NCBI GenBank assembly: GCA_044598425.1
Contig: CP172536.1
Location: forward strand, 1,612,001-1,676,000
Direction: 5' to 3'
DNA: 64,000 nucleotides
Origin: JAEVLT01 sp044598425
Lineage (GTDB): Bacteria > Bacillota > Bacilli > Bacillales > Cytobacillaceae
Position 1 is the first letter of the stretch, and each line of letters begins with the position of its first letter. Of the stretch, positions 51,213 through 60,508 are shown one piece after another. Under the pieces are notes generated by a model that worked only from the letters and a program-made list of their open reading frames with translations, did not search any database and was not told where the DNA came from. The translations under genes were made by a program, and so were the position numbers.

Positions 51213-52430
51213 CTATTTTTTAGCCTCGACGAGTGTTTGAACAGAATGGTCGCTTTGCGGTTTGCCGGCGACAAAATCTTTAATCGCTCGATCGGTATAA
51301 ACCCAGCCTTTCCAGCCGATATGAATCGTATCTTTCATAAAGTACGGATCGTATTCATGCTTCGAAAAATCAGCCACTTGGAAACCTTCCGCTTCAATCT
51401 GCTGTTTAATCCGTTTGTAATAGCTGGTCCGTCCTGACTTTGGAAAGCCGGTATAATCATACCACGGACCGTTAGCTGGAACAGAAATAAACAGCGGATC
51501 GGCTCCAGACTTTTTCAGCAGGTCAAGGACAAGCTGAAAATCGTGATATTCGACCGATTTACCATAGGATGCACCGCGTTTATAATTTTTTAAAGATGGC
51601 ACGCGGGATTTTATTTTATTATATTGCGAATTAATAATATAAAAACGATTATTGGTTGCCTGGCTTTTGCCAACCCGATCGGCTTTTTGCCGAAGCTGTG
51701 CCCACGATTTGTTTTTAACCGATTGGCTGATGACGCGATGGCGCGGTACTCCGCCGGATAATGTATAATACAGATCTTTTTTCTCAAGTATATTGCGATA
51801 AAAGTAGGCAAACGGTCGAATCAAGGCCGCTTTTTGCTTTATCCAAGGATCATTGGAAACCTCTGCTTTGTACAAAGTAGAGAGCATTTGATCGTTGCGA
51901 ACCGGACTGAAACGAAGCAAACGCTTGATCGCCATTTTCTTTAATTTTGGATCGATTTTCTGATTAAATGCGAGATCGTATCCTTGCAGGCTGGAATAGT
52001 TTGGAACAAAATGCGATTCATCCGTGCCTTTAGGCTGAAACCATTGCGGTGACAGCACGAAAACCAATTTTTTTCCCTTTAGTTGATCGGTATGTTCCGA
52101 AAAATTCATGAAATGGATCAGCGATTCTGTTCCGCCGCGGCCAATCAGAAAAGGAGTAAATCCCGCATTGTTGACCTTAAAGTAATTTGACGGATGGAAT
52201 TGATCCAATCTTGACAGCTCCGAAGACCCATAGATCGGCAGATACTGCGGGTCTTCGAGCATTTTATCTTGAATATATTTTCCTTGAAACATAAAAGTGT
52301 TTAATTCTGTAGCCGCTTCACTCACGCGCGATTTCGGAATGAAGCTTTCAATCCTTTTATTCGGTATCACCATAAGACTGAACAAGACAACAAATGCCAG
52401 AATTATCGGTGAAAATAAGGCTTTTTTCAT
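51213..52430 (-). CDS. dltD: D-alanine transfer protein DltD
   Basis: 405 residues with one N-terminal membrane anchor (LFSPIILAFVVLFSLMVIP). SGNH-type motifs SSELS and IHIGWKGW (Ser/Asp/His site). Works in D-alanylation of teichoic acids. Overlaps dltC by 4 bases (ATGA). Confidence 0.93.
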   Translation of the reverse strand: MKKALFSPIILAFVVLFSLMVIPNKRIESFIPKSRVSEAATELNTFMFQGKYIQDKMLEDPQYLPIYGSSELSRLDQFHPSNYFKVNNAGFTPFLIGRGGTESLIHFMNFSEHTDQLKGKKLVFVLSPQWFQPKGTDESHFVPNYSSLQGYDLAFNQKIDPKLKKMAIKRLLRFSPVRNDQMLSTLYKAEVSNDPWIKQKAALIRPFAYFYRNILEKKDLYYTLSGGVPRHRVISQSVKNKSWAQLRQKADRVGKSQATNNRFYIINSQYNKIKSRVPSLKNYKRGASYGKSVEYHDFQLVLDLLKKSGADPLFISVPANGPWYDYTGFPKSGRTSYYKRIKQQIEAEGFQVADFSKHEYDPYFMKDTIHIGWKGWVYTDRAIKDFVAGKPQSDHSVQTLVEAKK

Positions 52431-52663
52431 CTGAAATCAGCCAACTGATTGACAATATTGTTTGGTGTATTCCAAGTATCCCGGTCAAACTCGGTAATTG
52501 GAACAGTGATACCGAATCGCTCTTCAAATTGAACAAGCATTTCAACGGTGCCGAATGAATCTAACAACCCAGCTTCAAAAATGTCAATATTCGGATCTTC
52601 TTTTACTACTTCATCCTGACAAATTTCAGCTAATAATTCGAATACTTGATCTTTAAATTCCAT
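52427..52663 (-). CDS. dltC: D-alanyl carrier protein DltC
   Basis: 78 residues from ATG 52663 (GGGAG upstream; TTG 52672 less likely). Phosphopantetheine attachment serine in GLLDSFGTVEM. Acidic acyl-carrier-type helix bundle; carries D-Ala from DltA to the membrane. Confidence 0.93.
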   Translation of the reverse strand: MEFKDQVFELLAEICQDEVVKEDPNIDIFEAGLLDSFGTVEMLVQFEERFGITVPITEFDRDTWNTPNNIVNQLADFR

Positions 52664-52678
52664 TGTAATCAATCTCCC

Positions 52679-53839
52679 TTATGAATGAATAAGTCTTCCT
52701 GAGAAAATGTAAAACCCGAATGTAATGACGTGGAAGGTGATAATCACTGAAACAACATGGCTCCACTTGGTTTGCGGCCACACTTTATGCTTTTTATTAA
52801 AGTTTTCAAAAGAATTATAGAGTACCATCACCACAGCATGGTAGATACCGTAAATGATATATTGGATTTCTAATCCGTGCCATACCCCCATCAATAAGAA
52901 TAGCAGGACATATGCAATATTGGATACAGCATTTCTGTTTTTAATCCATTTGTTCTTCGTCATCAAGAAAACAAACCGCATATACACATAATCGCGGAAC
53001 CAGAAAGAAAGAGTCAAATTCCAGCGATTCCAGAAATCTTTCATATTCCGGCTGATGAATGGCATGTTAAAGTTTTCAGGCGATTTGATCCCCATCATGT
53101 AGCTGACGCCGGTTGCAAAAGCAGTATATCCGGCAAAGTCAAAGAACAAGTATAGGCTGTAAGCGTACATATATAAAAGCTCATTTTGAAAATTACTTGT
53201 TGAAATAAATCCTAAGTTGGCGATGAAATAATGATTGATCGAATACCCAATAATAAATTTATATAAAAAGCCCTTAAAGATTTTATTAATCCCTTGGTAA
53301 AGAAGCAGCTTATACTGATCCTTTGTTAAATCTGCATGCAGATCCTTATCAAAGCGGCGGAACCGGTCGATTGGACCTGATGAGATGGTCGGAAAGAACA
53401 TAATAAAATAGAGCAGGCTGATGACCGGAATTTGTTTTTTTATTAAACCATCTCTTGTCTCTATGATTAATTGGGTTCCTCTAAAGGTAAGGTAAGAAAT
53501 ACCTAAAAAGCCAATCCAATTTGTCACTCCCATATAGGGTGCCAGCTTTGACATTGTTAACGGCAGAATTGAAAGGATAACAGCGAGATAAAAAATCCAG
53601 CTGTTGTTTGCCTTTTGCCGGTAGGCGATGTAGCTCTTGATCAAGATGATCTGCCAAACGGTAAAAAGGATTAAAGCAACAGCTCCGGTCCATTTGGATG
53701 AGAAAATAAGCGCAAGCACGGGAACGGAGATGATCATGTTATAAGCATGGAATCTTTTCCCGTTTAAACCAAGAATAACCGTCGGTATTAATAAAACTGC
53801 GATAATAAGAAAAAATGAAAAAGAACCATAAGGAATCAT
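52679..53839 (-). CDS. dltB: D-alanyl-lipoteichoic acid acyltransferase DltB (MBOAT)
   Basis: 386 residues, about 11 membrane segments. MBOAT residues: FWNRWNLTLSFWFRDYVYMR and the catalytic histidine of MGVWHGLEIQYIIYG. Moves D-Ala across the membrane. Start overlaps the dltA stop (ATGA). Confidence 0.94.
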   Translation of the reverse strand: MIPYGSFSFFLIIAVLLIPTVILGLNGKRFHAYNMIISVPVLALIFSSKWTGAVALILFTVWQIILIKSYIAYRQKANNSWIFYLAVILSILPLTMSKLAPYMGVTNWIGFLGISYLTFRGTQLIIETRDGLIKKQIPVISLLYFIMFFPTISSGPIDRFRRFDKDLHADLTKDQYKLLLYQGINKIFKGFLYKFIIGYSINHYFIANLGFISTSNFQNELLYMYAYSLYLFFDFAGYTAFATGVSYMMGIKSPENFNMPFISRNMKDFWNRWNLTLSFWFRDYVYMRFVFLMTKNKWIKNRNAVSNIAYVLLFLLMGVWHGLEIQYIIYGIYHAVVMVLYNSFENFNKKHKVWPQTKWSHVVSVIITFHVITFGFYIFSGRLIHS

Positions 53840-55347
53840 AGCATTACCTTTTCTCTAATTTGTTTTCGGTCAATCTTGCCGTTTGGAGTCATCGGAAGAT
53901 CATCATAATAAGAAAACTTCCTCGGAATCATGTAGGCTGGCAAACTCTCACTAATTTCTTTTTTTATCGCACTTGTAAGCTGGTATTCTTTAGAAAACTC
54001 ATGCTGTGCCGGAACAATTGCAGCCGTTAAATACTCGATTTTATCATTTTGATAGACTGGCACGACAACGGCCATTTTTACGTATTGCGACTTTGCAAGT
54101 TGATGTTCAATTTCTTCAAGTTCCATCCGGTAGCCATGCAGCTTAATTTGAAAATCCATCCGGCCTTTATAGAATAACAAACCATCTTCCATGTAGCCTG
54201 CATCACCCGTTCGGTAAGCCATTTGTCCATCGTAGCGGAAGAATGCTCTCTCAGTCAGTTCTTTCTGCCCAAGATAGCCTTTGCTGACGCTCGGGCCGAC
54301 AATGATGATTTCTCCCTTTTCTTCGATTGTCTCTACACCGTCTTCATTTAAAAGCACGATTTTTGTGTCTTTCTTTGGTCGACCAACCGGAAGTGTCTGG
54401 TGCTGCTCCAAAATGTCAGCTGTTATTTCGACAAACGTAACAGCGACTGTTGCTTCTGTCGGTCCATACGTATTAAAAACCTTTGCGTTCGGAAACCGCT
54501 CCAATAGCTGGCGGGCAATTCCGGACGGTAAGATTTCCCCGCAGAACAGGAATACAGATAGCTCCGGCAGCAATTCTTCGTTAAAGGATGGATCCATCAG
54601 GCACATCTGCACGAATGAAGGCGTGGACGTCCATACTTGGGTATTCGATTTTTCCAACGCTTGAAATAAAAGCTTAGGCTTGGCAATCATTTCTTTAGTA
54701 ATCGCAAAAATGCTTCCGCCGCTTGCCAGCGCAGGGTAGAAATCCATGACAGATAAATCAAAAGAAAACGGAGCCTGATTTAAGAAACGAAGACTCCCGT
54801 TAATTGGAAAATCCTCTTTCATCCAGTCGGTAAAGCTCTGCAAATTGTTGGCCGAAATTTGCACGCCTTTTGGATTGCCAGTGCTGCCGGAAGTATAGAT
54901 GATATAAAAATTATCATCCTCTGTAACCCAGTTGGCCGGATCTGAGTATGAGTCTTCTGGCTGTTTTGCTTTTATTTCATCCATTGTCACAATCGTAACC
55001 GGCGAATTTTCCAGTGACAACGGGGTATTCGCTGCATTGACCAGCAATTCCGCATTCGAGCTTTCGATTATTTTTACAATTCGTTCGAAAGGAATCGAAG
55101 AATCAATTGGAATATAAGGATGTCCTGATTTGACGCTGCCTAAAAAAGCGACGGGCATTTCAGGCTCCATATGGCCATAGACCAAAATGGGCGAACGAGC
55201 CGGCAAACTTAATCCGACAATGAACGCAGCTAATTGCTCAGATCGCTTCCAAAGCTCACCATAGGTGATTTGAGCGTCGGGAGCGATAAACGCAATTGCT
55301 TCTGGATCCGTTAAAGCATAGTCCTCAATCGTGTGTAACATTTTCAT
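53836..55347 (-). CDS. dltA: D-alanine--D-alanyl carrier protein ligase DltA
   Basis: 503 residues from ATG 55347 (GGAGG nine bases upstream). Adenylation-domain motifs: YTSGSTGNPKGV, FNTYGPTEATV, YRTGDAGYMEDG, KLHGYRMELEEIE and the C-terminal NGKIDRKQI. It activates D-Ala with ATP and loads DltC. Together the products modify teichoic acids and lower the negative surface charge. Confidence 0.94.
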   Translation of the reverse strand: MKMLHTIEDYALTDPEAIAFIAPDAQITYGELWKRSEQLAAFIVGLSLPARSPILVYGHMEPEMPVAFLGSVKSGHPYIPIDSSIPFERIVKIIESSNAELLVNAANTPLSLENSPVTIVTMDEIKAKQPEDSYSDPANWVTEDDNFYIIYTSGSTGNPKGVQISANNLQSFTDWMKEDFPINGSLRFLNQAPFSFDLSVMDFYPALASGGSIFAITKEMIAKPKLLFQALEKSNTQVWTSTPSFVQMCLMDPSFNEELLPELSVFLFCGEILPSGIARQLLERFPNAKVFNTYGPTEATVAVTFVEITADILEQHQTLPVGRPKKDTKIVLLNEDGVETIEEKGEIIIVGPSVSKGYLGQKELTERAFFRYDGQMAYRTGDAGYMEDGLLFYKGRMDFQIKLHGYRMELEEIEHQLAKSQYVKMAVVVPVYQNDKIEYLTAAIVPAQHEFSKEYQLTSAIKKEISESLPAYMIPRKFSYYDDLPMTPNGKIDRKQIREKVML

Positions 55348-55365
55348 AAGAGGCAACCTCCGCGA

Positions 55366-55515
55366 TTAAAAATCATTGTAAATATAAGAACCAGCACTTG
55401 CATCATTGAAGCCGTACATAAAGAACAGCAGCAAAAGAATCGCTAAATAGTAGAAAAAACGGCTCAGCCAGTTTATTTTTGGATTTTGAAAAAATTGTTT
55501 CCATTTTGATAGCAT
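55366..55515 (-). CDS. dltX: DltX, small membrane peptide of the dlt operon
   Basis: 49 residues, short enough to be missed: MLSKWKQFFQNPKINWLSRFF, YYLAILLLLFFMYGF, NDASAGSYIYNDF. A single membrane segment and the conserved C-terminal end are typical DltX. GGAGGTGAAATGGAACC precedes the ATG. It is the first gene of dltXABCD, 18 bases before dltA. Confidence 0.9.
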   Translation of the reverse strand: MLSKWKQFFQNPKINWLSRFFYYLAILLLLFFMYGFNDASAGSYIYNDF

Positions 55516-55876
55516 GGTTCCATTTCACCTCCACTTTTTAACCAAAAGTTGGTTTGAAAGTGTAAAAATACCAAATATAGTCAGAAAGAATTAATTGATT
55601 GCGTAAATAATCATAATGCGCTTTGTCGTTTTTTGCATTAAAATTAGATGAGAAAAATATTAAAAATTAATAACCATCATCGGATTTCAACAATTGTTCT
55701 TACAACCCCTGTTTGACGGGCCCGGGTAAGTTTTACCAAGGACGGGACAAACTATGATTATTGAAAAAGAGCGATGAAAAAAATTTTGGTGAAGATGAAC
55801 TTTTCACTAATGCTGGCCGTCATTTAAAATAGCTGCATGAAAAATGTTTTTCGGATCAGGGTAGGGGCTGAAATAT
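55516..55876. other. Divergent spacer between dlt and the ECF operon
   Basis: 361 bases. Contains an AACCAAAAGTTGGTT hairpin (55540-55554) in the dlt leader and the ECF-type promoter at 55796-55821. No clear sigma-A or ECF promoter was found for dltX on the minus strand. Confidence 0.5.
55796..55821 (+). promoter_or_regulatory. ECF-type promoter of the sigma factor operon
   Basis: TGAAC, 17-base spacer, CGTC: the -35 AAC and -10 CGTC elements used by ECF sigma factors. It gives a start near 55828, about 49 bases before the sigma gene, and fits self-activation. Confidence 0.65.
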
Positions 55877-56413
55877 GTGTTAACGGATTTACATGAGACA
55901 ATTTTACAGGCGAAAAAAGGGGACCAGGCTGCTTTTCGTCAACTTGTTACTGCATACAAAGGAAGCGTATTCCGCCATGCTTATGCCCTTCTGAATGATC
56001 GAATGGAGGCCGAAGATGTAACACAGGAAGCATTTGTAAAAGCCTATTACTCGCTGCCAAAGCTGGAAAATGAATATGCATTTGTTTCGTGGCTGACAAA
56101 AGTGACAACGAATCTATGCTACGATAAAAATAAAAAAATAGCGAAAAAAAAAGCGGCGGAGACTGAGGAACTGGATGAAAATGTAACAAGCCAAAAGGGC
56201 CCCTCCCCAATTGAACGCACGATCGCAAAAATGAGTATTCAAGAAGCGATGGAAAGCATCCCGCTTGAACAGAAAAATGTGTTAATATTGCGGGAAATTC
56301 AAGGGTATTCCTATTCAGAAATTAGTGAAATGCTGCAAATTCCGTTGGGAACAGTCAAATCGCGAATCAGCGCCGCAAGGGATAATTTAAAGAAACAATT
56401 GCTAAAGGGGTGA
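55877..56413 (+). CDS. ECF RNA polymerase sigma factor
   Basis: 178 residues from GTG 55877 with AGGGGCTG upstream. Region 2: GDQAAFRQLVTAYKGSVF, DRMEAEDVTQEAFVKAY; region 4: LREIQGYSYSEISEMLQIPLGTVKSRISAARDNL. The usual length of ECF factors. Its stop lies inside the ribosome site of the anti-sigma gene. The group (SigV, SigW, SigY or another) was not decided. Likely released by an envelope signal. Confidence 0.92.
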   Translation: MLTDLHETILQAKKGDQAAFRQLVTAYKGSVFRHAYALLNDRMEAEDVTQEAFVKAYYSLPKLENEYAFVSWLTKVTTNLCYDKNKKIAKKKAAETEELDENVTSQKGPSPIERTIAKMSIQEAMESIPLEQKNVLILREIQGYSYSEISEMLQIPLGTVKSRISAARDNLKKQLLKG

Positions 56414-56418
56414 GTTTT

Positions 56419-56934
56419 ATGTCAGAACATATTGGAGAAATGCTTTCTTCCTATATAGATGACGAAGTGAATGAAATAGAGAGAGAATGGGTTGAAAGGC
56501 ACTTGGAAAACTGTTTGGAATGCAAGAGTGAGTATTTGCAGTTAAAAATGATCAACGAACAATTCCATAATGCCTATCAAATGATTGAAATACCGGCTGG
56601 GATCGAGGAGATGGTTTTTACAAGAATTCAGCAGAATCGAGCGCCAAGGTCTTTTAGGCTGCTTAACGGCATGGCGATTTTGATCATTGTTGCACTTGCT
56701 TTTGCGGTCATGGCTGCTTCAGGACCATTCGCAACTGCCGGAATTTATATTTTTCAAACACTCTTTAGCATTGGCCGCGGGTTAATCTTTGCGATCTCTT
56801 CGCTACTTACCGCCGTTCCTTATATGTTGGGCGCTGTGTCTGCTTTCATGCTCGTTGTGGTCGCTTTGTCGATCGTAACATTGCGCTTTCTTGTTCATTC
56901 CGTCGGGAAGACAGCCGGGGCGGAGGAACTCTGA
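56419..56934 (+). CDS. Anti-sigma factor with zinc-finger HC2 domain
   Basis: 171 residues from ATG 56419 (GGGGTGAG upstream). Zinc-binding H-x3-C-x2-C motif HLENCLECKSEY near residues 30-41, then two or three membrane helices (LNGMAILIIVALAFAVMAA; LLTAVPYMLGAVSAFMLVVVALSIV). Keeps the sigma factor at the membrane until a signal releases it. Stop overlaps the next start. Confidence 0.88.
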   Translation: MSEHIGEMLSSYIDDEVNEIEREWVERHLENCLECKSEYLQLKMINEQFHNAYQMIEIPAGIEEMVFTRIQQNRAPRSFRLLNGMAILIIVALAFAVMAASGPFATAGIYIFQTLFSIGRGLIFAISSLLTAVPYMLGAVSAFMLVVVALSIVTLRFLVHSVGKTAGAEEL

Positions 56935-57767
56935 TGATGAATCGAAGAAAGATTATTGGACTCATAATGATTTTTCTGATCGTGTTTTTGACAGCAAAGC
57001 CGGCTTTTGCCATGGAGAAAAATATCTTTAATGAAAAAAGATCCACTCTCCCCGCAAATGAAAAAGTCGATAACGTGATCATTCTTGGCCATAATATTGA
57101 CATAAAAGGCAAGGTCGATACCGCAGCGATCGTCATAAACGGCAATATGAAAATATCGAAAACTGCCAGAATTAATGGAATCGTCCTCGTGATCAATGGA
57201 ACGGTTTCCCAAGAACCAGGCTCCTATGTACGGGAGAATATTTTAGCCTTCAAGTTTACCAATCAAAGCATTAACTATTTGCTCATTGGCGTAGCGCTTT
57301 TGCTGAGCTCCTGGGTTGTGCAATTTATTGTAAGCATCGGGCTTGTCCTGCTTGCTGTGTTAGTAGGTCTCCTGTTTAAAAACAAAGAAACAATCCATAT
57401 TGATTTTTACAAAAAGCAAGCGGGCAAAATCGTTCTTGTCGGAGCGGTTGCAAGCATTGCGCTATCAGGGGTCATCGGCCTGTTAATGATTACCGTTTTT
57501 GGGATTCCGTTAGCTATCCTGCTGACACTCGCGCCATTCGTTTTCTTTATCATCGGGCTCACGCTATTCAGCCGATTGATTGGCGAAAAACTATTAGTGA
57601 ATCGACAGCTTCCCGATTGGCTCAAGCATTTTGCAGGGGCGTTCGTATTAATTGGAGCTTTCAATTTTCCTTTTTTCGGCTTGGTCATCTTTCTGGCTGT
57701 CCTCTGGTTTTCCACTGGGGTCATGGTCATCTGGATAAAGGAAAAACAATGGAGAAAATCGCGGTAA
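56934..57767 (+). CDS. Membrane protein with bactofilin-like N-terminal domain
   Basis: 277 residues. Signal peptide (IIGLIMIFLIVFLTAKPAFA), an extracellular beta-rich part (NVIILGHNIDIKGKVDTAAIVINGNMKISKTARINGIVLV, split here into repeats like bactofilin/polymer-forming strands), then about five membrane helices. Coupled by ATGATG overlap to the anti-sigma gene, so it is probably part of the stress response it controls. A terminator follows. Confidence 0.6.
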   Translation: MMNRRKIIGLIMIFLIVFLTAKPAFAMEKNIFNEKRSTLPANEKVDNVIILGHNIDIKGKVDTAAIVINGNMKISKTARINGIVLVINGTVSQEPGSYVRENILAFKFTNQSINYLLIGVALLLSSWVVQFIVSIGLVLLAVLVGLLFKNKETIHIDFYKKQAGKIVLVGAVASIALSGVIGLLMITVFGIPLAILLTLAPFVFFIIGLTLFSRLIGEKLLVNRQLPDWLKHFAGAFVLIGAFNFPFFGLVIFLAVLWFSTGVMVIWIKEKQWRKSR

Positions 57768-57776
57768 AAATAGCCT

Positions 57777-57806
57777 AAAGGTGCAGACACGATCTGCACC
57801 TTTTTG
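57777..57806. terminator. Terminator after the ECF operon
   Basis: AAAGGTGCAGA pairs with TGCACCTTTTT; T runs on the plus strand. Confidence 0.85.
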
Positions 57807-57812
57807 TTACAT

Positions 57813-58886
57813 TTATTGAATGACTTCCGTTTGCACGTAGTGATACAGCAGTTTCGCTGTATTTTCAACCGATGTGCGGTGTGTTCGCTCAAAGGCATGG
57901 GAAGAATCGATGCCGGGACCGATTAATCCATGGACAATATCATGTCCAGACCGAATGGCAGCAGAGGCATCCGACCCATAGTAAGGATAAATATCGAGTT
58001 TATAGTCAATTTGGTTAGCTTCCGCAAGCTGAACCAATTTTTTTCTCAGCTCATAATGGTAAGGACCGCTTGCGTCTTTTACGCAAATCGACACCGAATA
58101 TTCATCGGTTGCTTGGCCGTCCCCGATGGCGCCCATATCAACGGCTAAATATTCAACGGTCTCCGGAGGGATATTCGAATTGCCGCCATAGCCGATTTCT
58201 TCATTATTCGAAATCAAAAAATGTGTTGTGTGCGGCAGACGCAGATTTTCCATCATAATCTGTTTTAAAAGCTGCATCAAGATGGCCACGCTTGCTTTAT
58301 CATCCAAGTGCCGCGATTTAATGAATCCGCTCGGAGTAATTTGTACCCGCGGGTCAAAAGAAATAAAGTCACCAACTTCAATGCCTAAGCCGCGGACGTC
58401 TTCGACATTATGTACTTTCTCATCGATGCGCACTTCGATATTTTCCTGATTCCGTTCCGCTTTGCCTGCATCTTTGTACACATGAACAGAAGTTTGATGC
58501 ATTAATATCGTGCCGGTATACGTTTTGCCACTGCTTGTTTCGATTTGACAATACTCGCCCTCAATGGAATTAAACTTAAATCCCCCGATTAAATCAATTT
58601 TTAATCGGCCATTTGCTTTTATTTCTTTCACCATCGCTCCTAGCGTGTCAACGTGGGCGGTCAGCATCCGCTGCCTGCTTGAATCTTCTCCTTCTATAGT
58701 GGCGATCAAGCCGCCTTTTCGATTCCGCTTTGTCTGAATTCCCAGGTCTTTTAAAAAATGTTCAACAAATGCAATCACTTCATTCGTGTTGCCAGAAGGG
58801 CTCGGAATCGAAACCAAATCCTTCAATAAACTCATTATTTCCTCGGTATTTGGATAGGTCAAAATAATTTCCCCTTTCTTTTTCAT
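57813..58886 (-). CDS. M42-family aminopeptidase
   Basis: 357 residues from ATG 58886 (AGAAGG upstream); TTG 58862, with AAAGGGG at good spacing, is a real alternative. M42 motifs: MLTAHVDTLGAM, HLDDKASVAIL, NNEEIGYGGN, and YYGSDASAAI. Two cobalt/zinc ions are bound by H, D, E residues in these. Cleaves amino-terminal residues of peptides in the cytoplasm; forms dodecamers in known members. Confidence 0.9.
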   Translation of the reverse strand: MKKKGEIILTYPNTEEIMSLLKDLVSIPSPSGNTNEVIAFVEHFLKDLGIQTKRNRKGGLIATIEGEDSSRQRMLTAHVDTLGAMVKEIKANGRLKIDLIGGFKFNSIEGEYCQIETSSGKTYTGTILMHQTSVHVYKDAGKAERNQENIEVRIDEKVHNVEDVRGLGIEVGDFISFDPRVQITPSGFIKSRHLDDKASVAILMQLLKQIMMENLRLPHTTHFLISNNEEIGYGGNSNIPPETVEYLAVDMGAIGDGQATDEYSVSICVKDASGPYHYELRKKLVQLAEANQIDYKLDIYPYYGSDASAAIRSGHDIVHGLIGPGIDSSHAFERTHRTSVENTAKLLYHYVQTEVIQ

Positions 58887-59086
58887 AAACGGCTGCCTTC
58901 TAATTATACAACCAAATAAAACGGTTTAAAGGTTAAAATACAGGCAATTTCAAGCCGCAGGCTGCATATTCTGAAAAAGAGTAATTTTTAAAAATTTCAC
59001 GAATATTTTTAATAAAAATGGAAATGAATGTAGGTAGATCGTTCGATTTAGGTAGAAAAAGATGTTTTAAAGGGGAAGAGGAGAAA

Positions 59087-59395
59087 ATGACCAGAATTGA
59101 ATTATATCATGACAAGCCGAAACAGTTTCATTGGAAGGGTCCGTCCTTTTTCATCCTGTCATGCTTGATTTTAGCCTTTGGCATTTATCAATTTAACCAG
59201 TATTGGCAAGGGACGATTCGAATTGAGGCACCAAAGGAAAACTTGGGGAAAAAGGTAGTTGTTCACTTGCCGAATGGCCAGGAAGTTTATACGTATGAAA
59301 ACCTGATTATTAAAAAAAATGGGAAAACGTATTACAAAGGTGATCGAAACACAATCGACTTAACTGGCGGAACAATTGACTATAAAAATTGGTAA
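59087..59395 (+). CDS. Membrane-anchored small protein, unknown
   Basis: 102 residues from ATG 59087 with GGGGAAGAGGAG upstream (the frame is open to 59018 but lacks such a site). N-terminal cytoplasmic part (IELYHDKPKQFHWKG), one membrane helix (SFFILSCLILAFGIYQF), then a beta-rich outside domain (KKVVVHLPNGQEVYTYENL...KGDRNTIDLTGGTID). No family recognised. Confidence 0.6.
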   Translation: MTRIELYHDKPKQFHWKGPSFFILSCLILAFGIYQFNQYWQGTIRIEAPKENLGKKVVVHLPNGQEVYTYENLIIKKNGKTYYKGDRNTIDLTGGTIDYKNW

Positions 59396-59420
59396 TATAC
59401 AACAATTACTGAATTAGAAA

Positions 59421-59462
59421 GAGGGTGTCCCAAAAGTATAGCTTTTAGGGACACCCTTTTTT
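59421..59462. terminator. Strong terminator with nested stem
   Basis: AGGGTGTCCC pairs with GGGACACCCT; inside, AAAAG pairs with CTTTT. T run on the plus strand. Confidence 0.85.
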
Positions 59463-59483
59463 GTTTACTGCTCTGAACCTCGT

Positions 59484-59547
59484 CTGTTGATTTCCGTTCC
59501 AGGCGCTTCAGGCGCTTCGCTTTCCGCGGGCGTGCCGGGGAGCCTCT
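59484..59547. repeat. Dispersed-repeat-like element next to corA
   Basis: TTGATTTCCGTTCCAGGCGC, then a tandem AGGCGCTTC (59501-59509 and 59510-59518), then GCTTTCCGCGGGCGTGCCG. Very like a GC-rich sequence found repeated between genes in many Bacillaceae (recognised from memory). No second copy was noticed in this window. Confidence 0.45.
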
Positions 59548-59557
59548 TTTCATCTTT

Positions 59558-60508
59558 TTATTTAAACCATCCCTTATTTTTAAACCACAGCGACATCCCG
59601 CCTCCAATCAGGAACATGACGATTAAAGTAACAAAGTAGCCGTATTTCCATGACAGTTCAGGCATGTACTGAAAATTCATGCCATATACACCGGCAATAA
59701 AAGTAAGCGGCATAAAAATGGTCGTAATCACAGTTAACACTTTCATTACATGATTGGTTTGATGCGAATTTAGCGAAATATAGCTGTCGCGAATATCCGT
59801 CGCCAGTTCCCGGTTCGCTTCGATCATTTCCGATAATTTTAATAAATGGTCATGAATATCGGAGAAATATTCAATTTTCCCCTTCACACCAGGAAGGCGC
59901 TGGGAATTGATGATTCGATAAACGAGGTCTCTCATTGGCTGAATCGTATGCCTGAGCGAAAGGAGATCATGCCTTGTATCAAATAAATCGGCAAGCAGAG
60001 CTTCCATCGTTCTGCGTTTTGAATTTTCGTCAATCTCGTTTAACGTATCTTCAATCTGATAAACAAGTGGAAAATAATTGTCCACCAATTTGTCGAGAAC
60101 ATAATAAAGGACATGTGTAGGATCCCATTTTTTGATGTCATGGGCCTCGTTTAACCGTTTCCAAACTTCCTCGATTTCAGGAGAAGGTTTGTGGTGAAAG
60201 GTGACAATAAAGCTGCCGCCTAGGAAAAAATCGACTTCTTCCCGCGATAAAGTTTTCGGATTTAATGCCTGTGTTACAAAGAAAGTATAGTCATCATAAT
60301 AATCCAATTTAGGCCGCTGAAGCGTATAAATACAATCTTCAATTGCCAGCGGATGAAATTGCAGAGGATACCTTAATAAATCAATTTCTTCTTGTTTCGC
60401 TTCAGAAAAATCGATCCAATACCAAAGATAATTTCCAGAAAAGACATCGGCCACTTGAAGATCTTTGACTAACTTGTGGTGTTGATTGACTGCTATTGTT
60501 CTAATCAT
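59558..60508 (-). CDS. corA: CorA-family magnesium/cobalt transporter
   Basis: 316 residues. Cytoplasmic N-terminal domain, long stalk helix, two C-terminal membrane helices and the signature GMN (VYGMNFQYMPELSWKYGYF). Mg2+ uptake pentamer. No Mg2+-responsive leader was seen upstream. Confidence 0.93.
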   Translation of the reverse strand: MIRTIAVNQHHKLVKDLQVADVFSGNYLWYWIDFSEAKQEEIDLLRYPLQFHPLAIEDCIYTLQRPKLDYYDDYTFFVTQALNPKTLSREEVDFFLGGSFIVTFHHKPSPEIEEVWKRLNEAHDIKKWDPTHVLYYVLDKLVDNYFPLVYQIEDTLNEIDENSKRRTMEALLADLFDTRHDLLSLRHTIQPMRDLVYRIINSQRLPGVKGKIEYFSDIHDHLLKLSEMIEANRELATDIRDSYISLNSHQTNHVMKVLTVITTIFMPLTFIAGVYGMNFQYMPELSWKYGYFVTLIVMFLIGGGMSLWFKNKGWFK

